Below, piece after piece: positions 32,144 through 42,951 of a stretch of DNA of 64,000 nucleotides. The stretch spans positions 9,190,552-9,254,551 of the forward strand of contig NC_054391.1 of NCBI RefSeq assembly GCF_001625195.1. Reading direction: 5' to 3'. The notes under the pieces are model-generated. The model saw nothing but the letters and a program-made list of their open reading frames with translations. It did no database searches and was not told where the DNA came from. Source of the stretch: Drechmeria coniospora (taxonomy: Eukaryota; Ascomycota; Sordariomycetes; Hypocreales; Ophiocordycipitaceae). Position 1 is the stretch's first letter, and every line of letters begins with the position of its first letter. Position numbers and translations under genes: made by a program.

Positions 32144-33200
32144 TCAGTGGGCGGCGACGTACGTCATGTGCGTGCCGGAAACGAGCCACAGGACCATGAT
32201 CAAGGTCGAGAAGAGCAGGGCGCGAAAAAAAGTGCGCGTCTGCTGCGGCGTGAAGCGTGCCGGCTTGCGGGCGAGGGCGAGGGCCGACGACTCAAAGGTG
32301 TTGATGTAGTCGAGGTCGCACTCGCGGACCTTGGGCGAGGCAAAGGTCCGGTACTCGTCGAGGACGTGATCGAGGTCCCAGCCGGAAAACTTCCTCACGA
32401 CGGCCACGACGCAGCCGGTGCGATGCTTGCCGTGATTGCAGTGCACGAGGAGCGGGTAGTTGCCCTTGTCCATGACGAGCTGGAGGATGGCGGCCATGAG
32501 GGTGGCGGGGATGGCCTCCTTCTTGGTGCCCTTCATGTTGAAGACGACCTGGCGGATGCCGTTGTCCGACGTGAACAGGGCCAAGGCGTGATCGAGCTCG
32601 TCCTTTTTGACGAGCGTGCTGTCGGTCGGAGCGTGAGCCACGCGTGCCGGTCGGGTCATGACGGGGCGAGCGCCGAGCGGGGTGACTTACACGACCGTCT
32701 TGAGCCGCAAGCTGCGCAGGAAGTCGTAGTCGTCGGGCTTGGGATAGCTGCTCCGGTAGACGCCCGGCACGACGACGCCAAAGTTGACGGGCCGTCCGAC
32801 GACGGGCGCCGCGGGGTACTCGTCGGACATGGTCGCCGGCGGGGCGACCGCTGCGTGGCCCGGTCAGGAACGTCACCGGGCGGGTGTGCGCGGGCGGCGA
32901 CGGGGAAGGGCTTCGGGCTCGCTCACCTGTCTTTTCGACCATTCTCGTCGTCGCCGCCATGGCGTCCCTCGCGGCGACGGCCCTCGCGACGGAGCGGGCG
33001 ACCGACGAGGCGTCCCTCGGGGGCACGCCGTTGCGCTGGCCGTCGTCCATCTCCTGGACGAGCTGGACGAGGTCGTCCTTGATGGATCCGCGAGAGTCGC
33101 GTCGCGAGCCGTAGCACGACGTCACGGCGGCCTTTGGGTAGCCGTCGGCTTGATACTGCGCCTCGTCGACGTACGCGCGCGAGCTTCGTTTGGAAGTCAT
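32144..33200 (-). CDS. Siw14/Oca-type phosphatase with C-terminal membrane segment
   Basis: Three exons (33200-32927, 32850-32691, 32618-32144) give 302 residues, and each junction keeps frame. The dual-specificity-like domain starts at VGRPVNFGVVVPGVYRSSYPKPDDYDFLRSL. It is spliced to TLVKKDELDHAL and carries the catalytic P-loop HCNHGKHRTG (CX5R) at about residue 215-225. This arrangement is that of the Siw14/Oca1 group, whose yeast member cleaves inositol pyrophosphates. The substrate here is inferred. The N-terminal 90 residues are low-complexity. The C-terminus ends in a hydrophobic segment (FFRALLFSTLIMVLWLVSG), suggesting a tail anchor. The start at 33200 is the first in-frame ATG. Confidence 0.88.
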
Positions 33201-33507
33201 GCCGGCGCGGGGCCGCGAGGGGGTGCGGCCGGGGGCCGATGGGATGGAGGGTCCGGTCGAGGGTCGAGCGGAAGGGCAAAGTCGGGTGGGCAGCGAGGTG
33301 GAGAGGCGAAGCAGGCGCTCGCACGGGGCTCGCCGCTCGTGATTCGAGGTGCTCGAACGAATCCAGCCTACGAGAGACTGGACTTGGCCGTGGGGGCAAC
33401 AAGCTGGACTTGACCTGCCATCTTGCCGACCGGACGAGGATGATTGCGGTTGATTTCGATAAGTGGCAGCACGACGGCACCCTTGAGGGAGCGTGGCGTG
33501 AACGGCG

Positions 33508-33674
33508 AAGAGGAGGAGGAGGAGGAGGAGGAGGAGGAGGAGGAGGACGAAGAGGAGGAGGAAGACGAAGAGGAGGAGGAAGACGAAGAGGAGGAGGAAG
33601 ACGAAGAGGAGGAGGAAGACGAAGAGGAGGAGGAAGACGAAGAGGAGGAGGAAGACGAAGAGGAGGAGGAGAGG
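33508..33674. repeat. 18-bp GAGGAGGAGGAAGACGAA minisatellite
   Basis: After a run of GGA triplets, about seven units of GAGGAGGAGGAAGACGAA follow. The array lies about 310 bp upstream of the phosphatase start codon on the plus (antisense) strand. Poly-Glu/Asp or poly-Ser readings across it are repeat artefacts. Confidence 0.93.
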
Positions 33675-34370
33675 GCGGCGGTGGAGGCGTAGGTATAGGT
33701 GTAGGCGCGAGCAGGCGGAGGAGGAGCGGGCGACGTGGTAAAGGTCGTGAGAGTCGGACGCCGTCGTGGGGGAGGGAAAGTTTTGAGGTCAAGGTTAGGG
33801 GCAAGGGGCCGTGCTGGCTGCAAACTGCAAACCACATTCGATTTCGACCGTCCGCGGACGCCTGCCGAGTGAGGGGGGGGGGGAGCGTGGGTCGGCCCTA
33901 CGTGTACGCCGACGGTAGTTTTCATACCTACGGTACTGCAAGTACGCAAGTATACTGTGCTGGAAGTACTCTATGTGAGTACGGAGTAAGCAAGTACAGT
34001 ACCTGCACATGTACAGTACAAGTGCCTGTTCGGAGTACATGCACATGTACAGTACAAGTGCCTGTTTGGAGTACATGCACAGTCGTACCCGGCACTGTGG
34101 GTGTCCTTGCATGTACAGTACATGGACCGCAAGCACCTGTGTTTGAGTGTACCCTGTACTGTGTTCCGCACATGTGTCGGCAATTGATCTTGTATCACTA
34201 CGCCTGCTGGCACCCAAGGATGTGGGTGCTTGTAGGTGCTAGTACCTGCAGGTGTGGTGCGCGTACCTACCTTTACTAACTTTACGCACGGAGAACCTGT
34301 GCAGTATATGTACAAGCAAGACGGTACAGTAAGTAATACGGGGTGCTCCGTACACGAGGTGTAAAGTCAA

Positions 34371-34560
34371 GTACAAGTACAAGTCCTGTGCAAGCGCAAG
34401 TGCTGTATACAGCAAGTACAAGTACAAGTCCTGGGTAAGCGCAAGTGCTGTATGCAGCAAGTACAAGTACAAGTCGTGTGCAAGCGCAAGTGCTGTATGC
34501 AGCAAGTACAAGTACAAGTCTTGTGCGAGCGCAAGTGCTGTATACAGCAAGTACATGTAC
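34371..34560. repeat. 45-bp tandem repeat, four copies
   Basis: Units start near 34381, 34426, 34471 and 34516. Each contains AAGTCCTGTGCAAGCGCAAG, TGCTGTATACAGCA and AGTACAAGTACA. The internal TGCTGTATACAGCA is a perfect 14-bp palindrome in copies 1 and 4. Copies 2 and 3 have TGCTGTATGCAGCA, with one mismatch. Confidence 0.92.
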
Positions 34561-35337
34561 TCCGTACTTACCGCGGACATGCACAACGAATATTACCCGA
34601 TGTTCCGTGGTCTTGCACTTTACGCGGCCCAATCAACGGATGAGACCGAACGGATATGCGGGGGAGCACGCGATGGACGGCGTAAAGGTGGCATGGATCT
34701 GCACAGTGCCAGGATAGTGCGCATGGCGCAGCCGGCGACGTCCGGTGCACCGTACATGTACTTGTACATGTGCTGCTCTTTTGGGTGTAAATGAGTACAG
34801 TAGTTGCGCTTTCAGTACGGAGTACATGGGTGGGTTGCGGCAGGCGATCCATGTACTCTCTGCTAGTGCCCACAGCGCTCAAGACCAGAATGCACGGGGC
34901 CCCCTCGCGACGCTCTAACAGCGAGTACAACCGAGTATGGGACGTACGCACCTACAGTAAGTACCTAAGTTGGTAGTGGTCAGGTCCACTGCACAAGGTA
35001 CTCCGTAGACACAGTTTCATTGCAAGGCCAAAGGCGGAAAACAACTAAAAGGGCGGCGCTCGTAAACGGCGGCGGCGAGGGATTCGGCACCCCTAGAGCT
35101 GGCAGCCCACTCGTTTCCGTTGCGCCGAGCCATGGAAATGGAAGGGAGCGTACATGTGTCCATGCGCAAGTACTTGCGTATGCTTTGTTGCCTCGCTCGA
35201 CCGTGGGACCGGCCTCTTGCCGTTGCGCCTACAGTGCACGTAGTTGCATGTGCATGCGGCGGTTTCCCGGCACGGTGTGCACCATTTTCGCACGAGCCGG
35301 TGCAGGCGCACGAGTGCTTGCACGCGAGCTGGTGCTA

Positions 35338-35417
35338 CAGTGGGGTGGCAAAAATGTCGATTCAAATTGTAGGAGTGGCGCTACCAAAACTGAACCGTCA
35401 ATTTTGTCTAGTGACTG
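35338..35417. mobile_element. 80-bp foldback (MITE-like) element, copy 3
   Basis: CAGT at the left end, ACTG at the right, TA immediately before the left end, exactly 80 bp. It differs from copies 1 and 2 by scattered substitutions such as TCAAATTG for TCAATTTG and GAACCG for GAATCG. The region is otherwise gene-poor. Confidence 0.8.
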
Positions 35418-38400
35418 TGTTAGACGACGAGTTTGCGCGTGGCCACCCTGCCTGCCTGAGCATGACTCCGACGACTGGGACACGCCAGGGAACACCGACG
35501 CAAGTACGGAGTACTGCAAGCACTGTACAGCACGGAGAACGGAGTAATAGATGTAAACAAGCACCAACACTTGTACATACAAGTGCTAGCATCGTAGCAT
35601 TGCACTAATAGAGCGCATCCAAGTGCAGCGCAGGTATGGGCCCAGCCCGCCGCCCCGTGCTGGTGCGGCGAGAGTCGTGAACGAGGCTTGCGTTGCACGC
35701 ACTGTCTGCCAGTGATGGCTGGCGGCGGCGTCCACGTACATGTACATGCATGCATACATACTTGCACCTACTGTACATGGTGTAGGCACTTGCGGAACAG
35801 TACTACTACCTAGGTAATAGGTACCTAGTACTTGCCAAGTTGCAGACGCTGTACAGTGCTTGGGCACCTAGTATTACTGCACGCACGCAGTACGGAGCAC
35901 AACTGCTTACTACTAGATACCTAGTGCATTATGAGGTGACTGGACCTACCCATGTGCCCCGAACCGTGGCCGGCACATTTCCCAGCAGATACGTATGCTT
36001 GCTTGCGAGTCCGGGGTCCCCGAACTTTGAGACGTCGGTTAGATGCCCAGGGCTCGCGCCTCGTTTGTCCAGAGGCGCATTCGCAGGAATCCGGCGCCCC
36101 TTGCGGAGTACTCTGGGTACTAGGTAGTGCAGGATGCGAGGACCTGCGCACGCCAAGGTGCAGCCAAAACACCGGCATGTAGTACTTACTGTAATTATGC
36201 ATGCAAGGACCCTGAATCCGTGCCACGACCTGCTGCTCTGCCGGAATAACCTAAAAATATAAGCAACACAAACCCCTGCATACATGCACAGTATATTACA
36301 TGACATGTAGCAAGTATATTTCGTAGCAGGCGAGTCTTGCCAGCATGACCGAACAAGTAATGCGGAGTATTATTACTTATTCCTGCTAGGTGCAAGTACC
36401 TGCTGAGCACTTGTCCTACTCCATACCTAGTAAGGAGCACTGCGTACAGTACTTGCAGTAGTTACTTGCAGAGCACTCCGTACAGAGTACGGACCTGTAT
36501 GGGCACTCGTACTTGCACAGTGCAAGTGCACGCACACAAAGGTAGGAGAGTGTCGAGACCCCCTCGTCACGAGATGGCCTCTTCTCTCCTGCGCTCTTCG
36601 GCCCGCGTCCGGGTGCCATCCTCGTCTCGTCCCCTCTGCTTGCGGCGCCCTAACATGGCAGCCCGGTGCGAGGGAAAAGCATGTTGGCATGCGCACATGC
36701 CGCGGGCTGAAGCCAATGGCCCGACACTTCCGCCTCGCCGGCCTCGACCGAGGAAAAGCACTGTGCACCGTGCAAGTACATTGCCTTGCGCTCAGCACCT
36801 GCAGACCCCAAACGGCGAGCGCCTGCACCCCCGCCGTACCACGACAGGGTCCCCGGGGCCACCTGCACCACCACTGGTGCCCCCCCCCCTTCGCTCGCTG
36901 GTGGTGCGCTACCAAGCACTGTGCTTACTTGGGTCCTTTGTGTGGTGTGTCACCGCCGACCGTTCTCTGCTCTGCCCTCCCCTCCTCCCCTCCTCCCCGA
37001 GCTCGCTGCCAGCCACTCGGAGGAGCAAGCGTCGGCGATTGGAAAAGCTCGATGCGCCGATCTCGACGAGTGGGCTGCTGCTAGCGGTAGTCGTGGCCTC
37101 GCCGTTTTAGACGCCCTCGCTGGTGCGCGCTGCGTCGTCGACTCGCTCGTGGGACCCCCCGTTTCGCCTCGTCAGCGGCCACCGCCGGACGAGACGCCGC
37201 AGACGAATGGATGGCACGGCAGGGTGCAGGCCACGTCTGAGCAAAGCGGCAACGACATGTGTCTACGGACTACGGGGCGCGGCGTGCACCATTCGAGCGT
37301 GCGCGTCCAGCATCGTCAGTTCGCATGCTCGTAGCCGCATGTGCACGAGGCCGCTCGAGGCCGGTGGCATCTGCCCAGCCGTTGCTGTGGGCGGCCCTAA
37401 GTCGTCTCTACTAGGTGCCTAGTACTTACAGTACGCTTGGCCGGTACAGTACGAGTGGGAGTGGGCAGACCAACAAAAATATGGCCAGCGTACCGGCACC
37501 ACGCAGCAGCACCGGCTTCGTGCTGGCGGTCCTGACCATGCTGTACAACAAAGTAATTACTGTACAGTACAGCACGGAGGAGAACGGAGTGCGAATGCCT
37601 TCGATACCTTGCCCGCGCTGGCAATCGCGCTGTACTCTTTTGCCCCGGGCACCAGTGAATGCGGAGCACTAGTTACTAGTGGTAATGCGATAAACAACCA
37701 GCATACGAGCCACTGTATTCCATACTCCGTACTGCGCAGTACTAATAGCATGCATTCGTATTCTTGTGCAGAGTACGGAGTACGAGCCACTGTATTCCGT
37801 ACTCCGTACTGCGCAGTATTAATAGCATGCATTCGTATTCTTGTACAGAGTACGTACAACTAATACATGCAGCACTCCGTAATACTGTACAGTATATGTA
37901 CTTGTACTTGTAATTACTCCGTACGGAGTAGGTGCAGCAAGTACCTCGTGGATATGCCTGGACTTCAGTTCACCGTACAGTGCTTGGTATACCCACATGT
38001 ACTTACTTACTGTACGGAGCAAGTACGGAGTACATCTGCCCATCATCGTATTCTCGTACGAAAAGGTATCAGAATACGTACCCAGGTACTTGCTTACAAA
38101 GCAACGAGGGCCAGCCTTTGAGCCACCAAGTCTTCCTCAGGCCTTCAGCTGATGGCTGGCTTGACTGCCTCAGGCACCCGCTTCGGTCTAGCTGCTCCGC
38201 ACCATGCCTGCCACCCTCCTCGCCACGCCTCCAAGAAGTATGCCCAGCCGTCTTGCTTTTGGCCTGGGGCCCCTCGATCGCCGGCCTCTTTTCCGCTCAC
38301 GGACGAGACGAATCGAAGCATCCCTCAAGCCTGGCCGGCAGCCTCATGAATCCCGCCTTGCCCGAACCCGCCGTGGCACCATCCCCGGCGCCCGCTTCGA

Positions 38401-40342
38401 CCCCCCTGCCCATGGCGAACCCTGCGGCTGACCAGATGATCTCGCTGCCAGATGGAGGTCGGTCGGGTCGAAAGCAATCTACTTGTGATCCTTACAAGAT
38501 GCACTGTAGGTGACCGATGTCGACGTTGGAACGTACGTCACTCTGTCCTCCCCAACGTCTAGAAAATGCGTTCCAGGGCGATGGCATGGGCGTACAGAAC
38601 TCGGCTTCGTGACGGCCTCGGATGAGCATGACAATGTCCGTTTCCTGCCCTTGCAAGCAGGTGGCCTGCACGCATCGGCAACCGGTGCGGCAACGGCGAC
38701 GTGGGCCGTCGACCTCGAACCTCCTCGCCATCTCGGCGGTGCATGCGTGACCATGGCTTCCGGCAACGCCGCCATTCGCCGTCGTGACGAAGCTCGCGTC
38801 GCCCGAGACATGACCTCGACCGGGCGACAGGTGCCGGCCTTCGCAGACAGCTCCAGGTTGCCATGGGAGCTCGTCTTTCCCGAGCGGCGTGCCGTCGGAG
38901 CGTGAACATCTCGGATCGGTCATGACCGGTACCGGGTGCATGAACAGTGCCGAGTGCATGACCAGTGCCGAAATGCATGACAAGTACCGAGCAGAGTGAC
39001 TTGCACGGCGGCCTTGCCTCGCTCGACCGCCCGCTGCTCCGTGGCGACGGACGTCATGGACGTGGACGGCAATGCTGTGATGGCGAGTCCAGTTGGCGGC
39101 GAAAGGCCGTGGTTATGAAGCCTTCGAGGCAAAGATTTCATTGTCGCCATCGGCTCATCGACGTGGATCGACCTCGTTCTCGCTCGAAGCCGCCGTCGAT
39201 GACACCGTTCCTCTCTCGCATCGCAAATTGCTTCCGTTCAGAGCGTCAAGGGGAGCCGGCCATCTGGGCTGTTACCCCGGCCAAGCGTCGACACGCATCG
39301 GACAGTGGTACGCTCTGCCGAGCGTTTGCATCCTTTCCGTCGAGAGAACGCGGCCTTGCTCCAACTGGTCGTGCGGACGAACCACGACACCCCTCATGAC
39401 TCCGTGTGCAGACTGCAGCTCGAATGAGCATGACGCACGACGACGACGACGATGCACGCAAACGCCAAAGCCATGCCGTTGGCGTAACCCTGGAAAGCCC
39501 TTCTCCGGCCATCCGGAACCAATGACATGATTCGACCCTCCTTTCGAGTCCATGGTCGACGCGCGACTATTGGATGCCTAGAATGCTTGTAGCATGGCTC
39601 ATGAGCAGCAAGATGCGTCCATGGGGGGGCCGAAGCGACGCGGGACCCGACACCCTGGCCAGCTCTCGCCGAGGTGCCATGGCGCAAAGCCACGGCAACG
39701 ACGTAGCGTCCGTCGACTTTCCCTTGGCCTGCCCGTCGGCCGCCGCCGAGCCAATGGCTTTCCCTGTTGAGCGCCGAGATCGAGGGGACGAAATGGCACC
39801 TCGTCGGCTTCGGGTGCGATGCCGGGAGGGCCAAAACCTGCTCGATGCCAAGAGCCGTTGCCCTAGCATGAAACGGGGCCCTCGTTTCCTGCTTCGGCAT
39901 TCTACCGCTAGGTCAACGTCGAGCCTCTTCGTCACATGCAAAGGCAAAGACACCATCCCGCCCTGGGCACGGAGAGCCAAAGGGAACGAGCTCGGAGACG
40001 TCGCGCAGATCGGCCTGCTGCCGTGCCGCCGACGGATGGACGAACCGGCCATCGGCCGGCTCACAGTGGCAGCGCACGAGGCGCGAGCGTCGACTTACAT
40101 GCTTCGCAGCGGCAGCCGGCGTGGCTCCTGCGCATCCCGCTCGATTCGGCCATGATGGCGTCTTTCGGCCAAACCATGGTGCCCAGAAGCGCTGCGTTCT
40201 GGCCGACGCGCTCACCGTCATGGCCCCGAATGTCAACGGCCTCCTCGTCCCTCGCCGTGGTCTGCTCTCCCGTCGCTCCGCTCCATCGCATCGTCGCCGC
40301 CTCTTCGTCGTCGGCCGCAACGGACGAGCACGCTCCGCAAGC
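35418..40342. other. Five kilobases without a supportable gene
   Basis: Positions 35418-36540 and 37400-38100 are GTAC spacer; GTACGGAGTA occurs repeatedly, and a 72-bp direct repeat containing AGTACTAATAGCATGCATTC-like sequence lies near 37700-37855. Positions 36540-37400 and 38100-40342 are GC-rich with many overlapping ORFs on both strands, but none has a recognisable domain. One reading (+ 38347-38500) begins at an ATG with Ala/Pro-rich sequence and ends CDPYKMHC. Another (+ 38510-38905) would need a GTG start. I treat these as unassigned; decayed genes are possible. Confidence 0.5.
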
Positions 40343-41944
40343 ATGACGAGCGCGCCCGGACAAGGCCTCGCGCCTGCTGTCGTTGCCATCAACGTCGCCT
40401 TTGCCGTCCTCGCCGTCGTCGTCGTCTTCCTGCGAACCGTCACCCGCGCCCATTTCGCCGCCGGCCTGGCCGCGGATGACTGGCTCATGGTGCTGGCCAC
40501 GGTACGTTCCCGCCGCCCGCCGCCGACGCGCTCGATTGGCCCTCGGGCGCCGTGCCATCGTCTCTGACGAAAAGTCGAGGTCTTCTTCGTCATATACTGC
40601 GTCGCCTCCAACCTGGCCACCTACTACGGAACGGCCTTGCCGATGGCGGCCGACGTCGACGCCGACGCCGTCGACAAGTCCATGTTGGTTCGTGGCGAGA
40701 GACGTGCCGTCGCGCCGGCCGGCCGAGCTGACCGCGGCAGTATTCCTGGTTCTGCTGCCTCCTCTACGTCCTTTCCATGCTCCTCACGAAGCTGTCGCTC
40801 GCCTGCTTCCTTCTGCGGCTGGCACCCAACGGAGCCCACGCTCTGCTCATCCACGGCGCCTCCCTGCTCACCGTGCTCACCAACGCCGTCTACTTCTTCG
40901 TCTCCGACTTCAAGTGCCGACCCGTGTCCTACTACTGGAAGCGGGACCAGGCCGGAAGCTGTCTGGGACGGGCCGCCATCATGGGCATGACGTACTTTTA
41001 CAGCGCCACGAGCGTCGCCGTCGACGTCGTCTTTGCCGTCCTGCCGGCCTTGATCGTGGGGAATCTGAATCTCGACGGGCGAGCCAAGGTCGGCATCATG
41101 GTGCTGATAGCCATCACATGCTTGTGCGTCCAAGGTGTCCCGTGCGCTTTGCCTTTGCATGCATCTGACGAGACCTGACCTGCGCAGGGCCAATTCCGCC
41201 GTCCTCGTACGGTTCGCGTATCTGTCGGCGCTCACGGATGCCGACCTGTTGTGTGAGCGCTTCGCCTCTGCGTTGCGTGTGAGCGTGGCCATGAAGACTA
41301 CCGCTAATGGAGCCCGTGCAGGGTCGGCAAACGACATTGGCGTCTGCACCTCGATCGAGATGAGCTTGGCCATCGGCGCCGCGAGCCTGGCGACCCTGGG
41401 GCCGCTCTGCAGCGCCGTCGGCCGCCAGCTGGGCCTCGGCTCCCGACCGGCTCATGCGGGCGGCGCTGCCAAAGACAGCCGGCTCTCGCAGTCGACGATG
41501 AGCCGGAGCCGACAGGGAAGCGTCAAGATGTGCGATGACGACGTGTACGTCGTATCCGACGACGAGGAGTGCGCGTCGGCCATTCGCGACAAGGGCGTCT
41601 TCGGAACCGAGCGAGTCGCGCACGCAGCATCCGACAAGGGGGACATTTATTCCTCGGAAACCAGAGTCGTGGAATTGGACGCCGAGAGAGAGGAGCAGTC
41701 ACCCACGGCCGAGGGCGTAGCCAAAGGTGTCGAGGTCCTTGTGCGGCCCTCCTTCTCGCCATCGGTGCCGGGAGCCATGGGGCAAGAGGGCCGTGGGACC
41801 GGCGGCGACGGCACAACCACCGACGACCGATGCATGGACGATGTCGGCCCTCGTACGTGCATGGGTGCGCAGTCGCCTGCCGCAGTTGCTGGAGGTGCGA
41901 CGATGGAAGCGCGAGGCCGGTCCGCATGTCCGTTCGAAGCATGA
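40343..41944 (+). CDS. Fungal rhodopsin-fold integral membrane protein (seven helices)
   Basis: Five exons (40343-40501, 40580-40687, 40741-41123, 41188-41252, 41322-41944) give 445 residues. Seven hydrophobic segments are visible: AVVAINVAFAVLAVVVVFL; VFFVIYCVASNLATYYG; YSWFCCLLYVLSMLLTKLSL; LIHGASLLTVLTNAVYFFV; TSVAVDVVFAVLPALIVGNL; KVGIMVLIAITCLANSAVLV; and IEMSLAIGAASLATLGPL. The loop CRPVSYYW between helices 4 and 5 and the Trp restored by splicing before helix 7 (DADLL-W-SANDIGV) fit the fungal Rhodopsin/Pth11-like membrane family. The C-terminal 190 residues are cytoplasmic, acidic and Ser-rich. The first acceptor is GAG and less certain than the others. Ligand and signalling role are unknown. 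Confidence 0.82.
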
Positions 41945-42620
41945 AGTCGGTCGCAGCATAGGAGGCACACAGACTGATGCCCATACGTTCGCACAACCTT
42001 TACTACCTTTATACCATACAAGCAAACCACGGATGGAGCATGGCGTGGAACGATTCATGCATTGACAATGCCTTGCACCCGCACGTGTTTGTGACAAACT
42101 CGGGAGACGGTGTAGGAGGAGGAGGAGGGGGCATGACTTGAGTCACCCACGGCGGAAGCGAGCTTGGTCGTGTGTTTTGCCGTTGCTCGGCTTTGCCATG
42201 CCGACCTGCGTGCGTTGTACGGAGGTGTTTGTCGTTGCGTTCGATTCGCTGCTGGGCAGACTTTGGAGTACTTCGGCGGGCAGTTTTCGGGACACATGCC
42301 GCCTATTGTGCGTGTCCGTTTCCATATCATCCGTGAGCTTCACGCCGTCGTCTCGCACGCGCGGAACAAGTCACCTACTTGTTCTTCTTTGGCTTTCCGT
42401 GATCCTCGGTAGCTTGCGTGGCGAATCCATGTCGTTTGCTCGAGCTCCATGGCAGGGGTTGCCCCGTCCCCCCTCCCCCTCCAACACACCCCTCCTTGTA
42501 CGGGACTCGGGGCTTGACATCCTTTACCTGCATCCAATGGAGAATCCATACGTGATGCCCGTACAGATGATGCATAGAATCCGTCTCGCATGTTCCAACA
42601 TGCACGCGTCATCATCCCCT
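41945..42620. other. Intergenic, no gene seen
   Basis: Unremarkable moderate-GC sequence between the rhodopsin-fold gene and the repeat upstream of the RNase H-like gene. A GGAGGAGGAGGAGG run lies at 42115-42130. ORFs are short and lack recognisable features. Confidence 0.5.
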
Positions 42621-42870
42621 CCTTCCCACTTCATGCTCCTCCATCCCTCCTTCTCTCCTTCTCGGCTGCACCTTCCCACTTCATGCTCCTCCATCCCTCC
42701 TTCTCTCCTTCTCGGCTGCACCTTCCCACTTCATGCTCCTCCATCCCTCCTTCTCTCCTTCTCGGCTGCACCTTCCCGCTTCATCCTCCTCCATCCCTCC
42801 TTCTCTCTTTCTCGGCTGCACCTTCCCACTTCATCCTCCTCCATCCCTCCTTCTCTCTTGCTCGGCTGCA
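42621..42870. repeat. 50-bp tandem repeat, five copies, upstream of the RNase H-like gene
   Basis: Five direct copies of exactly 50 bp start at 42621, 42671, 42721, 42771 and 42821. Each begins CCTTCCCACTTCATGCTCCT and ends CTCGGCTGCA. The first three are identical and the last two share substitutions (TCATCCTCCT; TCTCTTT/TCTCTTG). The array ends 82 bp before the ATG. It is pyrimidine-rich, as fungal leaders often are. Confidence 0.97.
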
Positions 42871-42951
42871 CCTTCCCATCCGAAAAGCACGAGTGGGAAA
42901 GCGCGACTTCCTCATTCAGACGACAGCCGATACACCACGTTTTCATCACCG

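Noticed and set aside
36466..37110. ORF starting with a mitochondrial-presequence-like MASSLLRSSARVRV segment
   Set aside because: The remainder is low-complexity without a domain, and the opposite strand is equally open.
38510..38905. 131-codon plus-strand ORF
   Set aside because: Begins with GTG, has no domain and no supporting splice from upstream.
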